Positions 34,313 through 46,260 of a DNA stretch of 64,000 nt are shown in pieces. Numbering within the stretch: the stretch's first letter is position 1; the number at the start of each line of letters is the position of its first letter. This stretch comes from Microbulbifer sp. THAF38 (lineage in GTDB: Bacteria; Pseudomonadota; Gammaproteobacteria; Pseudomonadales; Cellvibrionaceae), in contig NZ_CP045369.1 of NCBI RefSeq assembly GCF_009363535.1, forward strand, positions 1,190,501-1,254,500, given 5' to 3'. The notes under the pieces were generated by a model. It saw only the letters and a program-made list of their open reading frames with translations. It was not told the origin of the DNA and searched no databases. The translations under genes were made by a program, and so were the position numbers.

Positions 34313-34336
34313 ATGGTACCAGAGGCCGGACTCGAA
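34313..34336. repeat. right attachment-site repeat inside tRNA-Leu
   Basis: The 24 bases match the left copy at 26328-26351 exactly and include the 3' CCA end, acceptor strand and part of the T arm of the tRNA gene. Confidence 0.85.
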
Positions 34337-34400
34337 CCGGCACGCTTTTAAGGGCGGGGGATTTTGAATCCCCTGTGTCTACCAATTTCACCACTCTGGC
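34314..34400 (-). tRNA. tRNA-Leu (anticodon CAA)
   Basis: The minus strand folds as an 87-nt class II tRNA: acceptor GCCAGAG with CTCTGGT, a D arm containing GGTAGACAC, anticodon stem GGGGA/TCCCC with loop TTCAAAA (anticodon CAA at 34-36), a variable arm around CCGCCCTTAAAAGCG, T arm GCCGG/CCGGC with GTTCGAGTC, and encoded CCA. Overall it resembles E. coli leuX. Its 3' end is the element's attachment site, and its terminator now lies 8 kb away. Confidence 0.95.
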
Positions 34401-34442
34401 ACTTTCGCTGCTCGACCTTGGGGTCGGTGCGAAGAGGGCGTG

Positions 34443-34470
34443 ATTATAGCAATGCTTTGGTCTGGGTCAA
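34443..34470 (-). promoter_or_regulatory. sigma70 promoter of tRNA-Leu
   Basis: On the minus strand TTGACC and a perfect TATAAT are separated by 16 bp and followed by a GC-rich discriminator (CACGCCC), typical of stable-RNA promoters under stringent control. Transcription should start about 35 nt before the tRNA. Confidence 0.7.
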
Positions 34471-34578
34471 CCAGTGATTTCAATAACTTAGCGCATTTTC
34501 TGTCGTCCCAGTTAACAGCTCCTAAAATTTCCTATAACCTTCGCGACCTCTCCATAGTTTCTAGATTTCCAGGATTCC

Positions 34579-36785
<2,207 letters not shown>

Positions 36786-36809
36786 TCCTGTCGCACATTT
36801 ATCCTATCT

Positions 36810-36839
36810 GGGGCACAGTCGATCGCACGATTGTGCCCC
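36810..36839 (+). terminator. hairpin after tgt
   Basis: GGGGCACA and TGTGCCCC pair exactly with further TCG/CGA pairing inside. No U-run follows. It occupies the space between tgt and secD where yajC is usually found. Confidence 0.5.
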
Positions 36840-36990
36840 TGTCATTTGTCCGTTCATTCGATCCCCGTATAATCGCTTCCACTTTTGTCGGCGGCTGTGC
36901 ACCTTGCAATCTGTGTACTGCGCCCACATATCGTGGCAGATTGCCAAGATTTACCGGCCCTAGGGGTCACACTAGAACAATGAGAACAGC

Positions 36991-38859
36991 ATGAATCGCT
37001 ACCCGATCTGGAAGTACTTTCTGATTCTCGCGGTTGTGGCCTTCGGCCTGATCTACGCCGCGCCCAACCTCTACAAGCCGGACCCTGCGGTGCAGATTTC
37101 CGGGCAGTCCAGTGCCATGGAGATGGATGAAAATGTCCTCACCAAGGCGCGCAAAGCCCTGGATGACGCGGGTATCGCCCACTTTGGTGGCGAGGTGGGT
37201 GATAAGGCGATTTTGATCCGCCTCGAATCCATCGATCAGCAGCTACCTGCCAAGCGCGCGATTCAAGAGGCACTGGGGCACAGCGATTACGTGGTTGCTC
37301 TAAACCTGGCGTCTACTACCCCCCAGTGGCTCAGTGATATCGGCGCCAGCCCCATGAAGCTGGGTCTCGACCTGGCCGGTGGTGTGCACTTCCTGATGGA
37401 GGTGGATACCAACACCATCGTAAAAACCAATATGGAAGGCTATGTGCAGGATGTGAAAACCAAACTGCGCGCGGCCAAGGCCCGTTACCGTAGCGTTAAC
37501 CTGATCGACGATCGCGAGATTGTGGCGCGTTTCCGCAACGAGGAGCTGCGTAGTCTGGCCCTTTCCACCATGCGCAAGGAATTCCCGCAGTTGCAACTGC
37601 GCGAGACCGGCAGTGGCGAGAACCTGGAAATCCGGGCCACCTTGTCCGAGCAGGAGATCAAACAGCTTGAGGACTACGCGGTTTCCCAGAACCTCACCAC
37701 CCTGCGTAACCGGGTGAACGAGCTGGGTGTGGCTGAGCCGATCGTACAGCGCCAGGGGCGCAACCGTATTGTGGTGGAGCTGCCCGGTGTTCAAGACACC
37801 GCCGAAGCCAAGCGGATTATCGGTAAGACCGCCAACCTGGAATACCGTATGGAGGCCCGCCCCGATGAGCTGGTCACCAACAAGGAGTACTTCGAGTACC
37901 GCAGCGAGCGCCAACAGCAGATGTACGGCGGCGCCTGGCTGGAGCGCAAGATCATCATCAAGGGTGACAGCGTGACCAATGCGCGTGTCGGCTACGATGA
38001 GAGCGGCCTTCCTCAGGTGAATATCACCCTGGATTCCCGTGGTGGTGAGCTGATGCACCGCGCCACCTGGAAGAACGTCGGCCGCCGTATGGGCACCCTG
38101 TTTATCGAGACGCGCTTTACCCCGCAGACCAAAATGGATGCCGAGGGTAATCAGATTGTCGAGCAGGTTAGAACCGAAGATAAAAAGATTATCAGCCTGG
38201 CCACCGTGCAGAGCGCTCTGGGCAAACAGTTCCGTGTAACCGGACTGGACAGCCCGGCAGAAGCCCAGGAACTGGCCCTGCTGCTGCGCGCCGGTGCGCT
38301 GGCCGCTCCCATGTACTTTGTGGAAGAGCGTGTGATCGGCCCGTCCTTGGGTGCGGATAACATCAAGGTGGGTGTGCAATCGGTACAGATCGGCCTGCTC
38401 GCGGTGATTATCTGTATGCTGATTTCTTACCGGGTATTCGGTCTCGCCGCCAATATTGCTCTGGCGGTCAATATGATTCTGCTGGTGGCGGTGATGTCGA
38501 TTCTCGGCGCCACCCTGACGCTACCGGGTATCGCCGGTATCGTATTGACCGTGGGTATGGCGGTGGATGCCAACGTGCTGATCTTCTCGCGAATACGGGA
38601 GGAGCTCAGGAATGGGATGCCGCCCCAGTCGGCGATTAGTGCGGGCTTCGACAACGCCTACAGCACCATTGTGGATGCGAATATCACTACCCTGATCGTG
38701 GCGGTGATCCTCTACGCGATTGGCTCTGGTCCGGTGCAGGGCTTCGCGGTGACCCTGTCTATCGGTATTCTCACCTCCATGTTTAGTGCCATCATGGGTA
38801 CGCGCGCAATCATTAACTTGTTCTACGGCGGTCGCCGTGTACAGAAACTCTGGATTTAA
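36991..38859 (+). CDS. secD: protein translocase subunit SecD
   Basis: 622 residues, the normal length for SecD. An N-terminal transmembrane helix (YFLILAVVAFGLIYAAPNLY) is followed by the P1 periplasmic domain with LGLDLAGGVHFLMEV, and a C-terminal RND-type block of five helices with VGMAVDANVLIFSRIREEL. SecD with SecF uses the proton gradient to finish protein export through SecYEG. secF starts 11 bp downstream. yajC, which normally precedes it, is absent here. Confidence 0.97.
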   Translation: MNRYPIWKYFLILAVVAFGLIYAAPNLYKPDPAVQISGQSSAMEMDENVLTKARKALDDAGIAHFGGEVGDKAILIRLESIDQQLPAKRAIQEALGHSDYVVALNLASTTPQWLSDIGASPMKLGLDLAGGVHFLMEVDTNTIVKTNMEGYVQDVKTKLRAAKARYRSVNLIDDREIVARFRNEELRSLALSTMRKEFPQLQLRETGSGENLEIRATLSEQEIKQLEDYAVSQNLTTLRNRVNELGVAEPIVQRQGRNRIVVELPGVQDTAEAKRIIGKTANLEYRMEARPDELVTNKEYFEYRSERQQQMYGGAWLERKIIIKGDSVTNARVGYDESGLPQVNITLDSRGGELMHRATWKNVGRRMGTLFIETRFTPQTKMDAEGNQIVEQVRTEDKKIISLATVQSALGKQFRVTGLDSPAEAQELALLLRAGALAAPMYFVEERVIGPSLGADNIKVGVQSVQIGLLAVIICMLISYRVFGLAANIALAVNMILLVAVMSILGATLTLPGIAGIVLTVGMAVDANVLIFSRIREELRNGMPPQSAISAGFDNAYSTIVDANITTLIVAVILYAIGSGPVQGFAVTLSIGILTSMFSAIMGTRAIINLFYGGRRVQKLWI

Positions 38860-38870
38860 GGAGGCTGGCC

Positions 38871-39875
38871 ATGAGTGAGACCAAAGTGGAAAGCGGAAAG
38901 ATTACCGAGTACATGGGCAAGCGCGTGTACGACTTTATGCGCTGGCGCAAGTTTGCCACCGTACTATCTGTTGTGCTGGTGCTGGCTTCGATCGGGATAC
39001 TGGCGGCCAAGGGCCTGAAATTCGGTCTGGATTTTACCGGTGGTACCCAGGTAGAAGTGGGTTACGAAGTTACTCCGTTTATTAATGACGTTCGCACTCA
39101 GCTGCAAGATGCTGGCTTTGAGGGCGCGACGGTTGTTAATTATGGTTCCGATAACGAGCTGATGATCAAGCTGCCCCCAGAGGTCGCCGAAGCAGAGACC
39201 CGTATCAGTGCCACCGATCAGGAGACCACCACGCCTATTGGTGACAAGGTGGTTGAGGTTCTGCGTGCTGGCAGTGAGGGCACCGTTACCCTGCGCCGTG
39301 TCGAACTGGTCGGCCCGCAAGTGGGTGCCGAGCTGCGCGACGACGGTGGCCTGGGTATGCTGGTAGCACTGGCTCTGGTGATGATGTACGTTGCTTTGCG
39401 CTTCCAGTACAAGTTCTCGATTGGCGCTGTAGCAGCACTAGGGCACGACGTCATTATTGTGCTGGGCTTCTTTGCTCTGATGGGGTTGGACTTCGATCTG
39501 ACCGTGTTGGCGGCGGTGCTGGCGGTGATCGGTTACTCGTTGAACGATACCATCGTGGTATCCGACCGTATCCGCGAGAATTTCCGTAAAGTGCGAAAGG
39601 CTGAACCGGAGGAGATTATCAATATCTCCATCAGCCAGACGCTTGGCCGTACCTTTATGACCTCGTTCACTACTTTGTTAGTGTTGTGGGCGCTGCAGTT
39701 CTTTGGTGGCGAGCTGATTCATAACTTCTCCCTGGCTCTTATTGTCGGCGTGGTTGTGGGTACTTACTCCTCTGTATATGTTGCCGCGAACGTTCTGATG
39801 GCATTGAAGATCAGCAAAGAGGATCTGATGCCGCCAGTGAAAGAGGGTGCGGAGCTGGAAGAAGAGGTGCCCTAA
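38871..39875 (+). CDS. secF: protein translocase subunit SecF
   Basis: 334 residues. The N-terminal helix and GLDFTGGTQVEV open the protein, and the C-terminal half has GVSLNDT-like motif YSLNDTIVVSDRIREN and the last helices. It pairs with SecD in the auxiliary translocase complex. GGAGG precedes the ATG 11 bp after secD. A strong terminator follows. Confidence 0.97.
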   Translation: MSETKVESGKITEYMGKRVYDFMRWRKFATVLSVVLVLASIGILAAKGLKFGLDFTGGTQVEVGYEVTPFINDVRTQLQDAGFEGATVVNYGSDNELMIKLPPEVAEAETRISATDQETTTPIGDKVVEVLRAGSEGTVTLRRVELVGPQVGAELRDDGGLGMLVALALVMMYVALRFQYKFSIGAVAALGHDVIIVLGFFALMGLDFDLTVLAAVLAVIGYSLNDTIVVSDRIRENFRKVRKAEPEEIINISISQTLGRTFMTSFTTLLVLWALQFFGGELIHNFSLALIVGVVVGTYSSVYVAANVLMALKISKEDLMPPVKEGAELEEEVP

Positions 39876-39900
39876 TTTGGGATAGTCTCTAAATTGAAAA

Positions 39901-39924
39901 GGCCGCTGATTAGCGGCCTTTTTT
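39901..39924 (+). terminator. factor-independent terminator after secF
   Basis: GGCCGCT and AGCGGCC form a 7-bp GC stem with loop GATT, followed at once by TTTTTT. Confidence 0.9.
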
Positions 39925-40012
39925 ATGCCCCCGGTTTTTTCAGTCGCTGACAAGCAAATACTGAAATCGGGGCTTGTGACTGTGAGGTAATTACCGGGCT
40001 GGTTGCGAACAG

Positions 40013-40210
40013 TTAGCTGCGAGGCTTTTTGCCCAAGGTAATATGTTTGGGGCCGGAGGTGTTGGTCTGGCCGCTGACACCCTTGGGGACCTGCTCGATC
40101 TCGCCACCCTTCGCCAAAAAGGCCTGCACTTGCGCCTCAATACTCTCACTGGTCTCTAGAGGTGTGTTCTGCTTGCGACTGCTGGAAGAGGAGGATGCTT
40201 TTTTGGCCAC
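40013..40210 (-). CDS. conserved small protein, unknown function
   Basis: 65 residues: a Lys/Ser-rich start (MAKKASSSSSSRK), a helix IEAQVQAFLAKGGEIEQVP and a conserved-looking end KGVSGQTNTSGPKHITLGKK. The pattern fits a small widespread gammaproteobacterial protein, probably nucleic-acid or ribosome associated, but I cannot name it. It appears monocistronic and converges on secF. Confidence 0.65.
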   Translation of the reverse strand: MAKKASSSSSSRKQNTPLETSESIEAQVQAFLAKGGEIEQVPKGVSGQTNTSGPKHITLGKKPRS

Positions 40211-40395
40211 GTTGACTGTCCGGTATTTTGGGTTAGCGAGTCATCATACAGCAAACTGCATAAAAAAGCACCCAATTGTCTAAGCGGCATCCATAGTGCG
40301 CAGTTTGCCGCCACGAGTGTGGCTAAAGGGAAAGGGCGCAGAGGGGTGGCGGAACAGGCTGTTCCGGCCACTGACAGGGGAGTGCTCGCAGGAGG

Positions 40396-41070
40396 CTAGT
40401 TGGCCTCCTGTTCCTCGAATTCCGTGCTGGCCACCGGCCAGCCGCCCAGTTCCCGCCACTTATTGACGATTCCGCAAAACAGGGTTGCCGTTTTCTCGGC
40501 ATCGTATTCGGCGGAGTGGGCGCAGCTGTTGTCGAACTCGATACCGGCGACCTGGCAGGCTTTAGCCAACACGGTTTGACCGTAGGCGAGCCCGGCGAGG
40601 GTAGCGGTATCAAAGCAGGAGAACGGGTGGAAGGGATTGCGCTTGATCCCGGTCCGCTCCACCGCTGCATTGACAAAGCCCAGATCGAAGTGGGCATTGT
40701 GGGCGACCATAATGGCGCGGGTGCAGCTGTGTTTCTTCACAGCACTGCGGATCTTGCGGAACATTTCCGGTAGGGCGATTTCCTCGGGCCAGGCTTCGCG
40801 CTCGGGAGACTCCAGGTCGATGCCGATAAAGTCCAGGGCCGATTGCTCTACATTGGCGCCCTCGAACGGTTCCAGGTGAAAGCTGTGGGTCTCCAGCGGG
40901 AACAGTTTCCCCTCTTCATCCATATCCAGGATTACCGCCGAAATTTCCAGCAGGGCATCGGTACGCGCGTTAAAGCCGCCGGTTTCCAGGTCGATCACAA
41001 CTGGCAGGAAGCCGCGAAATCTCTGGGCGAGGGAGCTCTTGGGTCCTGTGGGTTCTTCCGCGGGGGTCAC
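40396..41070 (-). CDS. rnt: ribonuclease T
   Basis: 224 residues of the DEDD exonuclease fold. Motif Exo I is [11 protein letters not shown], Exo [13 protein letters not shown], Exo III is near [11 protein letters not shown]. These and [22 protein letters not shown] are RNase T signatures. It trims 3' ends of tRNA and other stable RNAs as a dimer. The start is GTG at 41070 behind AAGGA. It lies 95 bp after pyrC on the same strand. Confidence 0.95.
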   Translation of the reverse strand: MTPAEEPTGPKSSLAQRFRGFLPVVIDLETGGFNARTDALLEISAVILDMDEEGKLFPLETHSFHLEPFEGANVEQSALDFIGIDLESPEREAWPEEIALPEMFRKIRSAVKKHSCTRAIMVAHNAHFDLGFVNAAVERTGIKRNPFHPFSCFDTATLAGLAYGQTVLAKACQVAGIEFDNSCAHSAEYDAEKTATLFCGIVNKWRELGGWPVASTEFEEQEAN

Positions 41071-41165
41071 TTTGAGTCCTTGTAAATCTCAGTTGTGCCG
41101 GGATGTTTTTACCCGGCGGGGTAGGGCATTCGCGGACCCGGGGCCCGCGAAGTTTTGGGCTGGAA

Positions 41166-42197
41166 TTATACGAGTTTCCAGTTCAGAGTTTCACCGGCGG
41201 CCAGGGGGATCAGCTTTTCGCCGCCCATATCCAATTCTTCCGGCAGTGCCCAGGACTGCTTCGCCAGAGTAATGGTGCCCTGGTTGCGCGGCAGGCCGTA
41301 AAAATCCGGGCCGAAATTACTGGCGAAGCCCTCAAGCTTATCCAGCTTGCCGGCGCGCTCAAAGGCTTCGGCGTACAGCTCGATGGCGGAGTAGGCGGTA
41401 TAGCAACCGGCACAGCCGCACTCTTGTTCTTTCTTGTGGTGCGCGTGGGGGGCCGAGTCGGTGCCGAGGAAAAACTTCGGGCTGCCGCTGGTAGCCGCTT
41501 CAATCAGTGCGGATTGGTGGTCGCCACGTTTCAGAATTGGCAGGCAATAGAAGTGCGGGCGAATGCCGCCCACCAGCATATGGTTGCGGTTGTACAGCAG
41601 GTGGTGCGCGGTAATGGTTGCGGCAACCCCTTCGCGGGCGCCCTGCACAAACTCGACGGCCTGGGCAGTGGTGATGTGTTCGAATACCACTTTCAACGTG
41701 GGAAAATCATCAACCAGGCGAGACAGGGTCTTCTCGATAAAAGCGTGTTCGCGATCGAAGATATCGATATCGCTGGTGGTGACCTCACCGTGTACCAGCA
41801 GCTTCATGCCGCAGGACTGCATCTCTTCCAAAGCCGGGTAAATATTGGCGATGTCAGTTACGCCGGAGTCGGAGTTGGTGGTGGCACCGGCGGGGTAGAG
41901 CTTCGCCGCGATCACGCCGGCGGTATGGGCCTGGCGGATGACTTCGGCATCGGTCTTATCGGTCAGATAGATGACCATCAGCGGCTCAAATGTAAGGCCG
42001 GCCGGAACATGCGCGAGTATGCGTTCGCGGTATGCGGCCGCGCCCTCACCGGTGGTGACGGGCGGCACCAGGTTTGGCATCACAATTGCGCGGCGAAATT
42101 GTCGGGCGGCATCGCCAACGGTGCGTTCCAGGGCGGTGCCATCACGCAGGTGAATATGCCAGTCGTCGGGGGCGCGAAGAGTGATTTGCTCCGTCAT
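41166..42197 (-). CDS. pyrC: dihydroorotase (PyrC type)
   Basis: 343 residues, E. coli-type length. Metal site [10 protein letters not shown] near the start, the carbamylated Lys in [15 protein letters not shown], His residues in LLVHGEV and ITAHHL, and the catalytic Asp in [14 protein letters not shown]. It closes dihydroorotate in pyrimidine synthesis. The start ATG at 42197 follows GGAG; the frame is open six codons further. It probably shares a transcript with rnt. Confidence 0.97.
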   Translation of the reverse strand: MTEQITLRAPDDWHIHLRDGTALERTVGDAARQFRRAIVMPNLVPPVTTGEGAAAYRERILAHVPAGLTFEPLMVIYLTDKTDAEVIRQAHTAGVIAAKLYPAGATTNSDSGVTDIANIYPALEEMQSCGMKLLVHGEVTTSDIDIFDREHAFIEKTLSRLVDDFPTLKVVFEHITTAQAVEFVQGAREGVAATITAHHLLYNRNHMLVGGIRPHFYCLPILKRGDHQSALIEAATSGSPKFFLGTDSAPHAHHKKEQECGCAGCYTAYSAIELYAEAFERAGKLDKLEGFASNFGPDFYGLPRNQGTITLAKQSWALPEELDMGGEKLIPLAAGETLNWKLV

Positions 42198-42516
42198 GGT
42201 ACTCCAGGATATCAATTGCTGTTGAAGAGTCTCTGTGCGGCGCGCATGCTACCCGATGCGGGGTAAAAATGCGATGTGCGAGCCGGTTAAAAGTTAATCA
42301 ATTGCGTAGACTCACACCTTGGCGCTAGTCGATTGCGAGCAGAGGCGCTACAATCGCGCCCCGATAAAGTATGTGGGTATTTATTGTGCCCATAAATACC
42401 GATGCTGGGCATACCTCCAAAAATAACCTCCCCCAGAACAACACAAATTTCACAGAAGGTGATCCAGGTCGCCGCACTTTAGTCGTGGTGGCGAAATCCG
42501 GCAGCAGAGGACAGCA
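42198..42516. other. gene-free stretch between pyrC and argG with an inverted repeat
   Basis: About 319 bp with divergent promoters. GGTATTTAT and ATAAATACC pair exactly around 7 bases at 42376-42400, about 120 bp before argG. It is not a clear match to the ArgR box. Confidence 0.45.
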
Positions 42517-43737
42517 ATGAGCAAAATCGAGAAGGTGGTACTGGCATATTCCGGCGGACTGGATACTTCAGTGATCGTGCGCTGGTTGCAGGATACCTAC
42601 GACTGTGAAGTGGTGACCTTCACCGCGGATATTGGCCAGGGCGAAGAAGTTGAGCCGGCGCGAGCCAAGGCTGAGGCCCTCGGGGTTAAAGAGATTTATA
42701 TCGATGACCTGCGTGAGGAATATGTGCGGGACTTCGTTTTCCCGATGTTCCGTGCCAACGCCATCTACGAGGGCGAGTACCTGCTGGGCACTTCTATCGC
42801 GCGCCCGCTGATCGCCAAGCGTCTGATTGAGATCGCCAACGAGACCGGTGCCGATGCCATCTCCCATGGCGCCACCGGTAAAGGCAACGACCAGGTACGC
42901 TTCGAGCTGGGTGCCTATGCACTGAAGCCTGGGATTCAGGTTATTGCGCCCTGGCGTGAGTGGGATCTAAATTCCCGCGAAAAGCTGATGCAGTACTGCG
43001 AGCAGCACAAAATTCCCGTGGACTTCTCTTCCAAGAAGAAAAAGTCCCCTTACTCGATGGATGCCAACCTGCTGCATATCTCTTACGAGGGCGGCATTCT
43101 CGAAGATCCCTGGGCGGAAGCCGAGGAAGATATGTGGCGCTGGAGTGTGAGCCCTGAGGCTGCGCCGGAAGAGCCAACTTATATCACTATCGGTTTTGAG
43201 AATGGTGATCCGGTCTCTATCGACGGCGAGCGTCTGAGCCCGGCTACCCTGCTGGAAAAACTGAATAAGCTGGGCGGAGCCAACGGCATTGGTCGCCTCG
43301 ATATCGTGGAAAACCGCTATGTGGGAATGAAGTCCCGCGGTTGTTACGAAACTCCCGGCGGCACCATTTTAATGAAAGCGCACCGCGCTATTGAGTCCAT
43401 CACCCTGGACCGCGAAGTGGCGCATATGAAAGATTCCTTGATGCCGCGCTATGCCGATTTGATTTACAACGGCTACTGGTGGTCTCCGGAGCGCCGTATG
43501 TTGCAGGCCGCAATCGATGAATCTCAGGCAGTGGTCAATGGTGAAGTACGTCTGAAACTCTACAAGGGTAGTGTGAGCGCTGTTGGGCGCCGCTCTGCGG
43601 ACAGTCTCTTCGATGAGCGCATCGCCACCTTCGAGGACGATGCCGGGGCTTACAACCAGAAAGATGCGGAGGGCTTTATCAAGCTCAACGCCCTGCGCCT
43701 GCGCATTGCCGCCGGTAAAGGAAGAAAGTTGATTTAG
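42517..43737 (+). CDS. argG: argininosuccinate synthase
   Basis: 406 residues. The N-type PP-loop [11 protein letters not shown] opens it, followed by [25 protein letters not shown] and CYETPGGTI. It joins citrulline and aspartate in arginine synthesis at the cost of ATP. It is monocistronic, with a long leader. Confidence 0.97.
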   Translation: MSKIEKVVLAYSGGLDTSVIVRWLQDTYDCEVVTFTADIGQGEEVEPARAKAEALGVKEIYIDDLREEYVRDFVFPMFRANAIYEGEYLLGTSIARPLIAKRLIEIANETGADAISHGATGKGNDQVRFELGAYALKPGIQVIAPWREWDLNSREKLMQYCEQHKIPVDFSSKKKKSPYSMDANLLHISYEGGILEDPWAEAEEDMWRWSVSPEAAPEEPTYITIGFENGDPVSIDGERLSPATLLEKLNKLGGANGIGRLDIVENRYVGMKSRGCYETPGGTILMKAHRAIESITLDREVAHMKDSLMPRYADLIYNGYWWSPERRMLQAAIDESQAVVNGEVRLKLYKGSVSAVGRRSADSLFDERIATFEDDAGAYNQKDAEGFIKLNALRLRIAAGKGRKLI

Positions 43738-43746
43738 TCGACTTAG

Positions 43747-43795
43747 TTGATTTAGATCAGCCAAGGCCGGTGACGGATGCGCTTAAATCCTTATC
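43747..43795 (+). promoter_or_regulatory. FNR/Anr-type site and promoter of the cco operon
   Basis: TTGATTTAGATCAG at 43747-43760 matches TTGAT-N4-ATCAA at 9 of 10 positions. A -10-like TTAAAT at 43783-43788 stands where expected for a class II activated promoter, and ccoN begins about 130 bp further. Low-oxygen activation of the oxidase is the likely result. Confidence 0.6.
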
Positions 43796-43924
43796 CGGCC
43801 AACAGTGACAGTTATGTGTATGCCTTCGACGTTATAAGCGGGTTCATACATAACTGCCGCAGACCCAGTGGTGGGCCAGGCCCGCTCAGTGGATCCGAAT
43901 TTTAAAAGCAACGGAAGTAAAAAC

Positions 43925-45379
43925 ATGACGACAACGGTGGCAAAGACCGGCCATGTGCCGGACTATGACTACAAAATCGTGCGCCAGTTCACCATCATGT
44001 CCGTGGTCTGGGGCATCTTTGGTATGGGCATGGGCGTATTGATCGCGGCTCAGCTGGCCTGGCCCGAGCTCAATGATTTCTGGCAGCCCTTCTCCCACTT
44101 CGGGCGATTGCGGCCACTGCACACCAATGCGGTTATCTTCGCATTCGGTGGTAGTGTTCTGTTTGCCACCTCCTACTATGTGGTGCAGCGCACCTGTCAG
44201 GTACGTCTTTGGGGTGGCTGGCTAATTCCATTCACCTTCTGGGGATGGCAGGTGGTGATCGTGGCCGCGGCAATTACCCTGCCGATGGGCTTCACCTCTA
44301 CCAAGGAATACGCTGAGCTGGAGTGGCCGATCGATATCCTGATCGCCATCGTTTGGGTTGCTTACGCGCTGGTGTTCTTCGGCACCATCATGAAGCGTAA
44401 GACCTCCCATATCTACGTTGCCAACTGGTTCTTCGGTGCTTACATCATCACCATTGCCGTACTCCATATTATTAATAATTTGGAAATTCCGGTTGCTCCG
44501 TTCAAGTCTTACTCCATTTACTCCGGTACCAAGGATGCGATGATCCAGTGGTGGTACGGCCACAACGCGGTAGGCTTCTTCCTGACTGCGGCCTTCCTCG
44601 GCATCATGTACTACTTCGTACCCAAGCAGGCTGGTCGTCCGGTTTACTCCTACCAGCTGTCTATCGTGCACTTCTGGGCCCTGATCTCCCTGTACGTATG
44701 GGCCGGTGGTCACCACCTGCACTACTCAGCGCTGCCCGACTGGGCGCAGAGCCTGGCGATGGTAATGTCCCTGATTCTGCTGGCACCTTCCTGGGGCGGT
44801 ATGATCAACGGCATCATGACCCTTTCTGGCGCCTGGCATAAGCTGCGCACCGATCCGACCCTGCGCTTCCTGGTGGTATCCCTGTCCTTCTACGGCATGT
44901 CCACCTTCGAAGGTCCGATGATGTCCATCAAAACTGTGAACGCTCTGTCTCACAACACCGACTGGACTGTGGGCCACGTACACTCCGGCGCATTGGGCTG
45001 GGTTGCAATGATCTCTATCGGCGCCCTGTATCACCTGGTTCCGGTTCTGTGGAAGCGTCGCGAAATGTACAGCACCAAGCTGATCAACGCGCACTTCTGG
45101 CTGGCTACTGTAGGCACCGTTCTGTACATCGCTGCCATGTGGGTTAACGGTATTACCCAGGGTCTGATGTGGCGCGCTTTCAACGCCGACGGCACCCTGA
45201 CTTACAGCTTCGTAGAAAGTGTTGTTGCGAGCCACCCTGGCTATGTGGTGCGCTGGTTGGGCGGTGCCATGTTCCTGGTCGGTATGCTGCTGATGGCTTA
45301 CAACGTCTACCGCACGATTACTGAGAAAGTAAACGATGCCGAAGCCGATAACACCGTTCGTGCAGTGCCAGCGGCATAG
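43925..45379 (+). CDS. ccoN: cbb3-type cytochrome c oxidase subunit I
   Basis: 484 residues, a 12-helix haem-copper oxidase. It contains [11 protein letters not shown] (low-spin haem His), [17 protein letters not shown] and GGHHLHYS (CuB ligands), and [11 protein letters not shown] (haem b3 side). This is the catalytic subunit of the high-affinity microaerobic terminal oxidase. The ATG at 43925 follows GGAAG; the frame runs 19 codons further upstream. ccoO follows 11 bp later. Confidence 0.97.
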   Translation: MTTTVAKTGHVPDYDYKIVRQFTIMSVVWGIFGMGMGVLIAAQLAWPELNDFWQPFSHFGRLRPLHTNAVIFAFGGSVLFATSYYVVQRTCQVRLWGGWLIPFTFWGWQVVIVAAAITLPMGFTSTKEYAELEWPIDILIAIVWVAYALVFFGTIMKRKTSHIYVANWFFGAYIITIAVLHIINNLEIPVAPFKSYSIYSGTKDAMIQWWYGHNAVGFFLTAAFLGIMYYFVPKQAGRPVYSYQLSIVHFWALISLYVWAGGHHLHYSALPDWAQSLAMVMSLILLAPSWGGMINGIMTLSGAWHKLRTDPTLRFLVVSLSFYGMSTFEGPMMSIKTVNALSHNTDWTVGHVHSGALGWVAMISIGALYHLVPVLWKRREMYSTKLINAHFWLATVGTVLYIAAMWVNGITQGLMWRAFNADGTLTYSFVESVVASHPGYVVRWLGGAMFLVGMLLMAYNVYRTITEKVNDAEADNTVRAVPAA

Positions 45380-45390
45380 GAGTTTAGATC

Positions 45391-46008
45391 GTGAAGAATC
45401 ATGACATCGTAGAAAAAAATATCGGCTGGATGATCTTTTTCACCATTATCGCCATCAGCTTTGGTGCCCTGGTGGAGATCGTTCCGCAGTTCTTTACCAA
45501 GGCGAACTACACTCCGCTGCCGGGTCAGAAGCCACTGACCGCACTGCAGCTGGAAGGCCGCGATATCTATATTCGCGAAGGCTGCCACGTTTGCCACACC
45601 CAGATGGTGCGCCCGCTGCGCGCCGAGGTGGAGCGTTACGGCCATTACTCCATGGCGCAGGAATCCGTGTACGAGCATCCCTTCCTGTGGGGCTCCAAGC
45701 GTACCGGTCCCGACCTGGCCCGCGTGGGCGGCCGCTACTCCGATGAGTGGCAGCGCGCTCACCTGTACAACCCGCGCAGCGTAGTACCTGAATCCATCAT
45801 GCCGGCCTACCCCTGGTTGTTCGACAACGTGGTTACCGGTAACTACACCGCGCGCAAGATGGAGGCACTGCGTCTGGTGGGCGTCCCTTACACCGATGAA
45901 GATATCGCCAATGCGGCTGAGCCTTTCAAAGGTGGCAAGGTGAAAGAAATTGACGCTCTGGTCGCTTACTTGCAACAGCTGGGTACTCTGGTCACCCAAA
46001 AACGCTAA
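45391..46008 (+). CDS. ccoO: cbb3 oxidase subunit II, monohaem cytochrome c
   Basis: 205 residues: an N-terminal membrane helix ([21 protein letters not shown]) and one c-haem site [12 protein letters not shown], with [15 protein letters not shown] and [10 protein letters not shown] downstream. It passes electrons to CcoN. GTG start behind AGGAG, 11 bp after ccoN. Confidence 0.97.
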   Translation: MKNHDIVEKNIGWMIFFTIIAISFGALVEIVPQFFTKANYTPLPGQKPLTALQLEGRDIYIREGCHVCHTQMVRPLRAEVERYGHYSMAQESVYEHPFLWGSKRTGPDLARVGGRYSDEWQRAHLYNPRSVVPESIMPAYPWLFDNVVTGNYTARKMEALRLVGVPYTDEDIANAAEPFKGGKVKEIDALVAYLQQLGTLVTQKR

Positions 46009-46026
46009 TAGCGAGGAAGGAAACTC

Positions 46027-46260
46027 GTGACTATCGAAACATTGCGGGAAATCGGACTGGTTCTGGGATCACTGGCCTTCCTGGCTATTTGCTGGTGGGC
46101 TTTCTCTCCGAAGCGCAAGAAGCGCTTCGAAGAAGATGCCAATTTGCCATTTGCCGATGATGAGCAACAAGCCGACAAGGATGCGTCAGCCGCTCAGAAG
46201 GACGAATCCAAATCCGGGGAAAAGCCCGGGACTGAACGAAAACAGGGGCAGGATAAGTAA
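46027..46260 (+). CDS. ccoQ: cbb3 oxidase small subunit CcoQ
   Basis: 77 residues, one membrane helix (IGLVLGSLAFLAICWWAF) followed by a highly charged tail. It stabilises the oxidase. GTG start behind AGGAA; its stop overlaps the ccoP start. Confidence 0.9.
   Translation: MTIETLREIGLVLGSLAFLAICWWAFSPKRKKRFEEDANLPFADDEQQADKDASAAQKDESKSGEKPGTERKQGQDK

Larger units (their letters stand above)
26328..34336. mobile_element. integrative element of about 8 kb in tRNA-Leu(CAA), satellite-like
   Basis: The element is bounded by 24-bp direct repeats, one being the intact tRNA 3' end. A tyrosine integrase gene lies at the tRNA end, followed leftward by an excisionase-like HTH gene, a second HTH gene and a probable replication gene with an iteron-like array; then small accessory genes, a membrane protein, an AHH-type nuclease with its putative immunity gene, and a small secreted peptide. 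No capsid, tail, terminase or conjugation genes are present. Size and content fit a phage satellite (P4/PICI/PICMI-like) or a small integrative island; dependence on a helper phage is inferred. Confidence 0.8.

Noticed and set aside
37300..38379. Long minus-strand frame opposite secD (and similar ones opposite tgt, pyrC and ccoI)
   Set aside because: These are antisense shadows of GC-rich core genes, His/Gln/Gly-rich and without family signatures.
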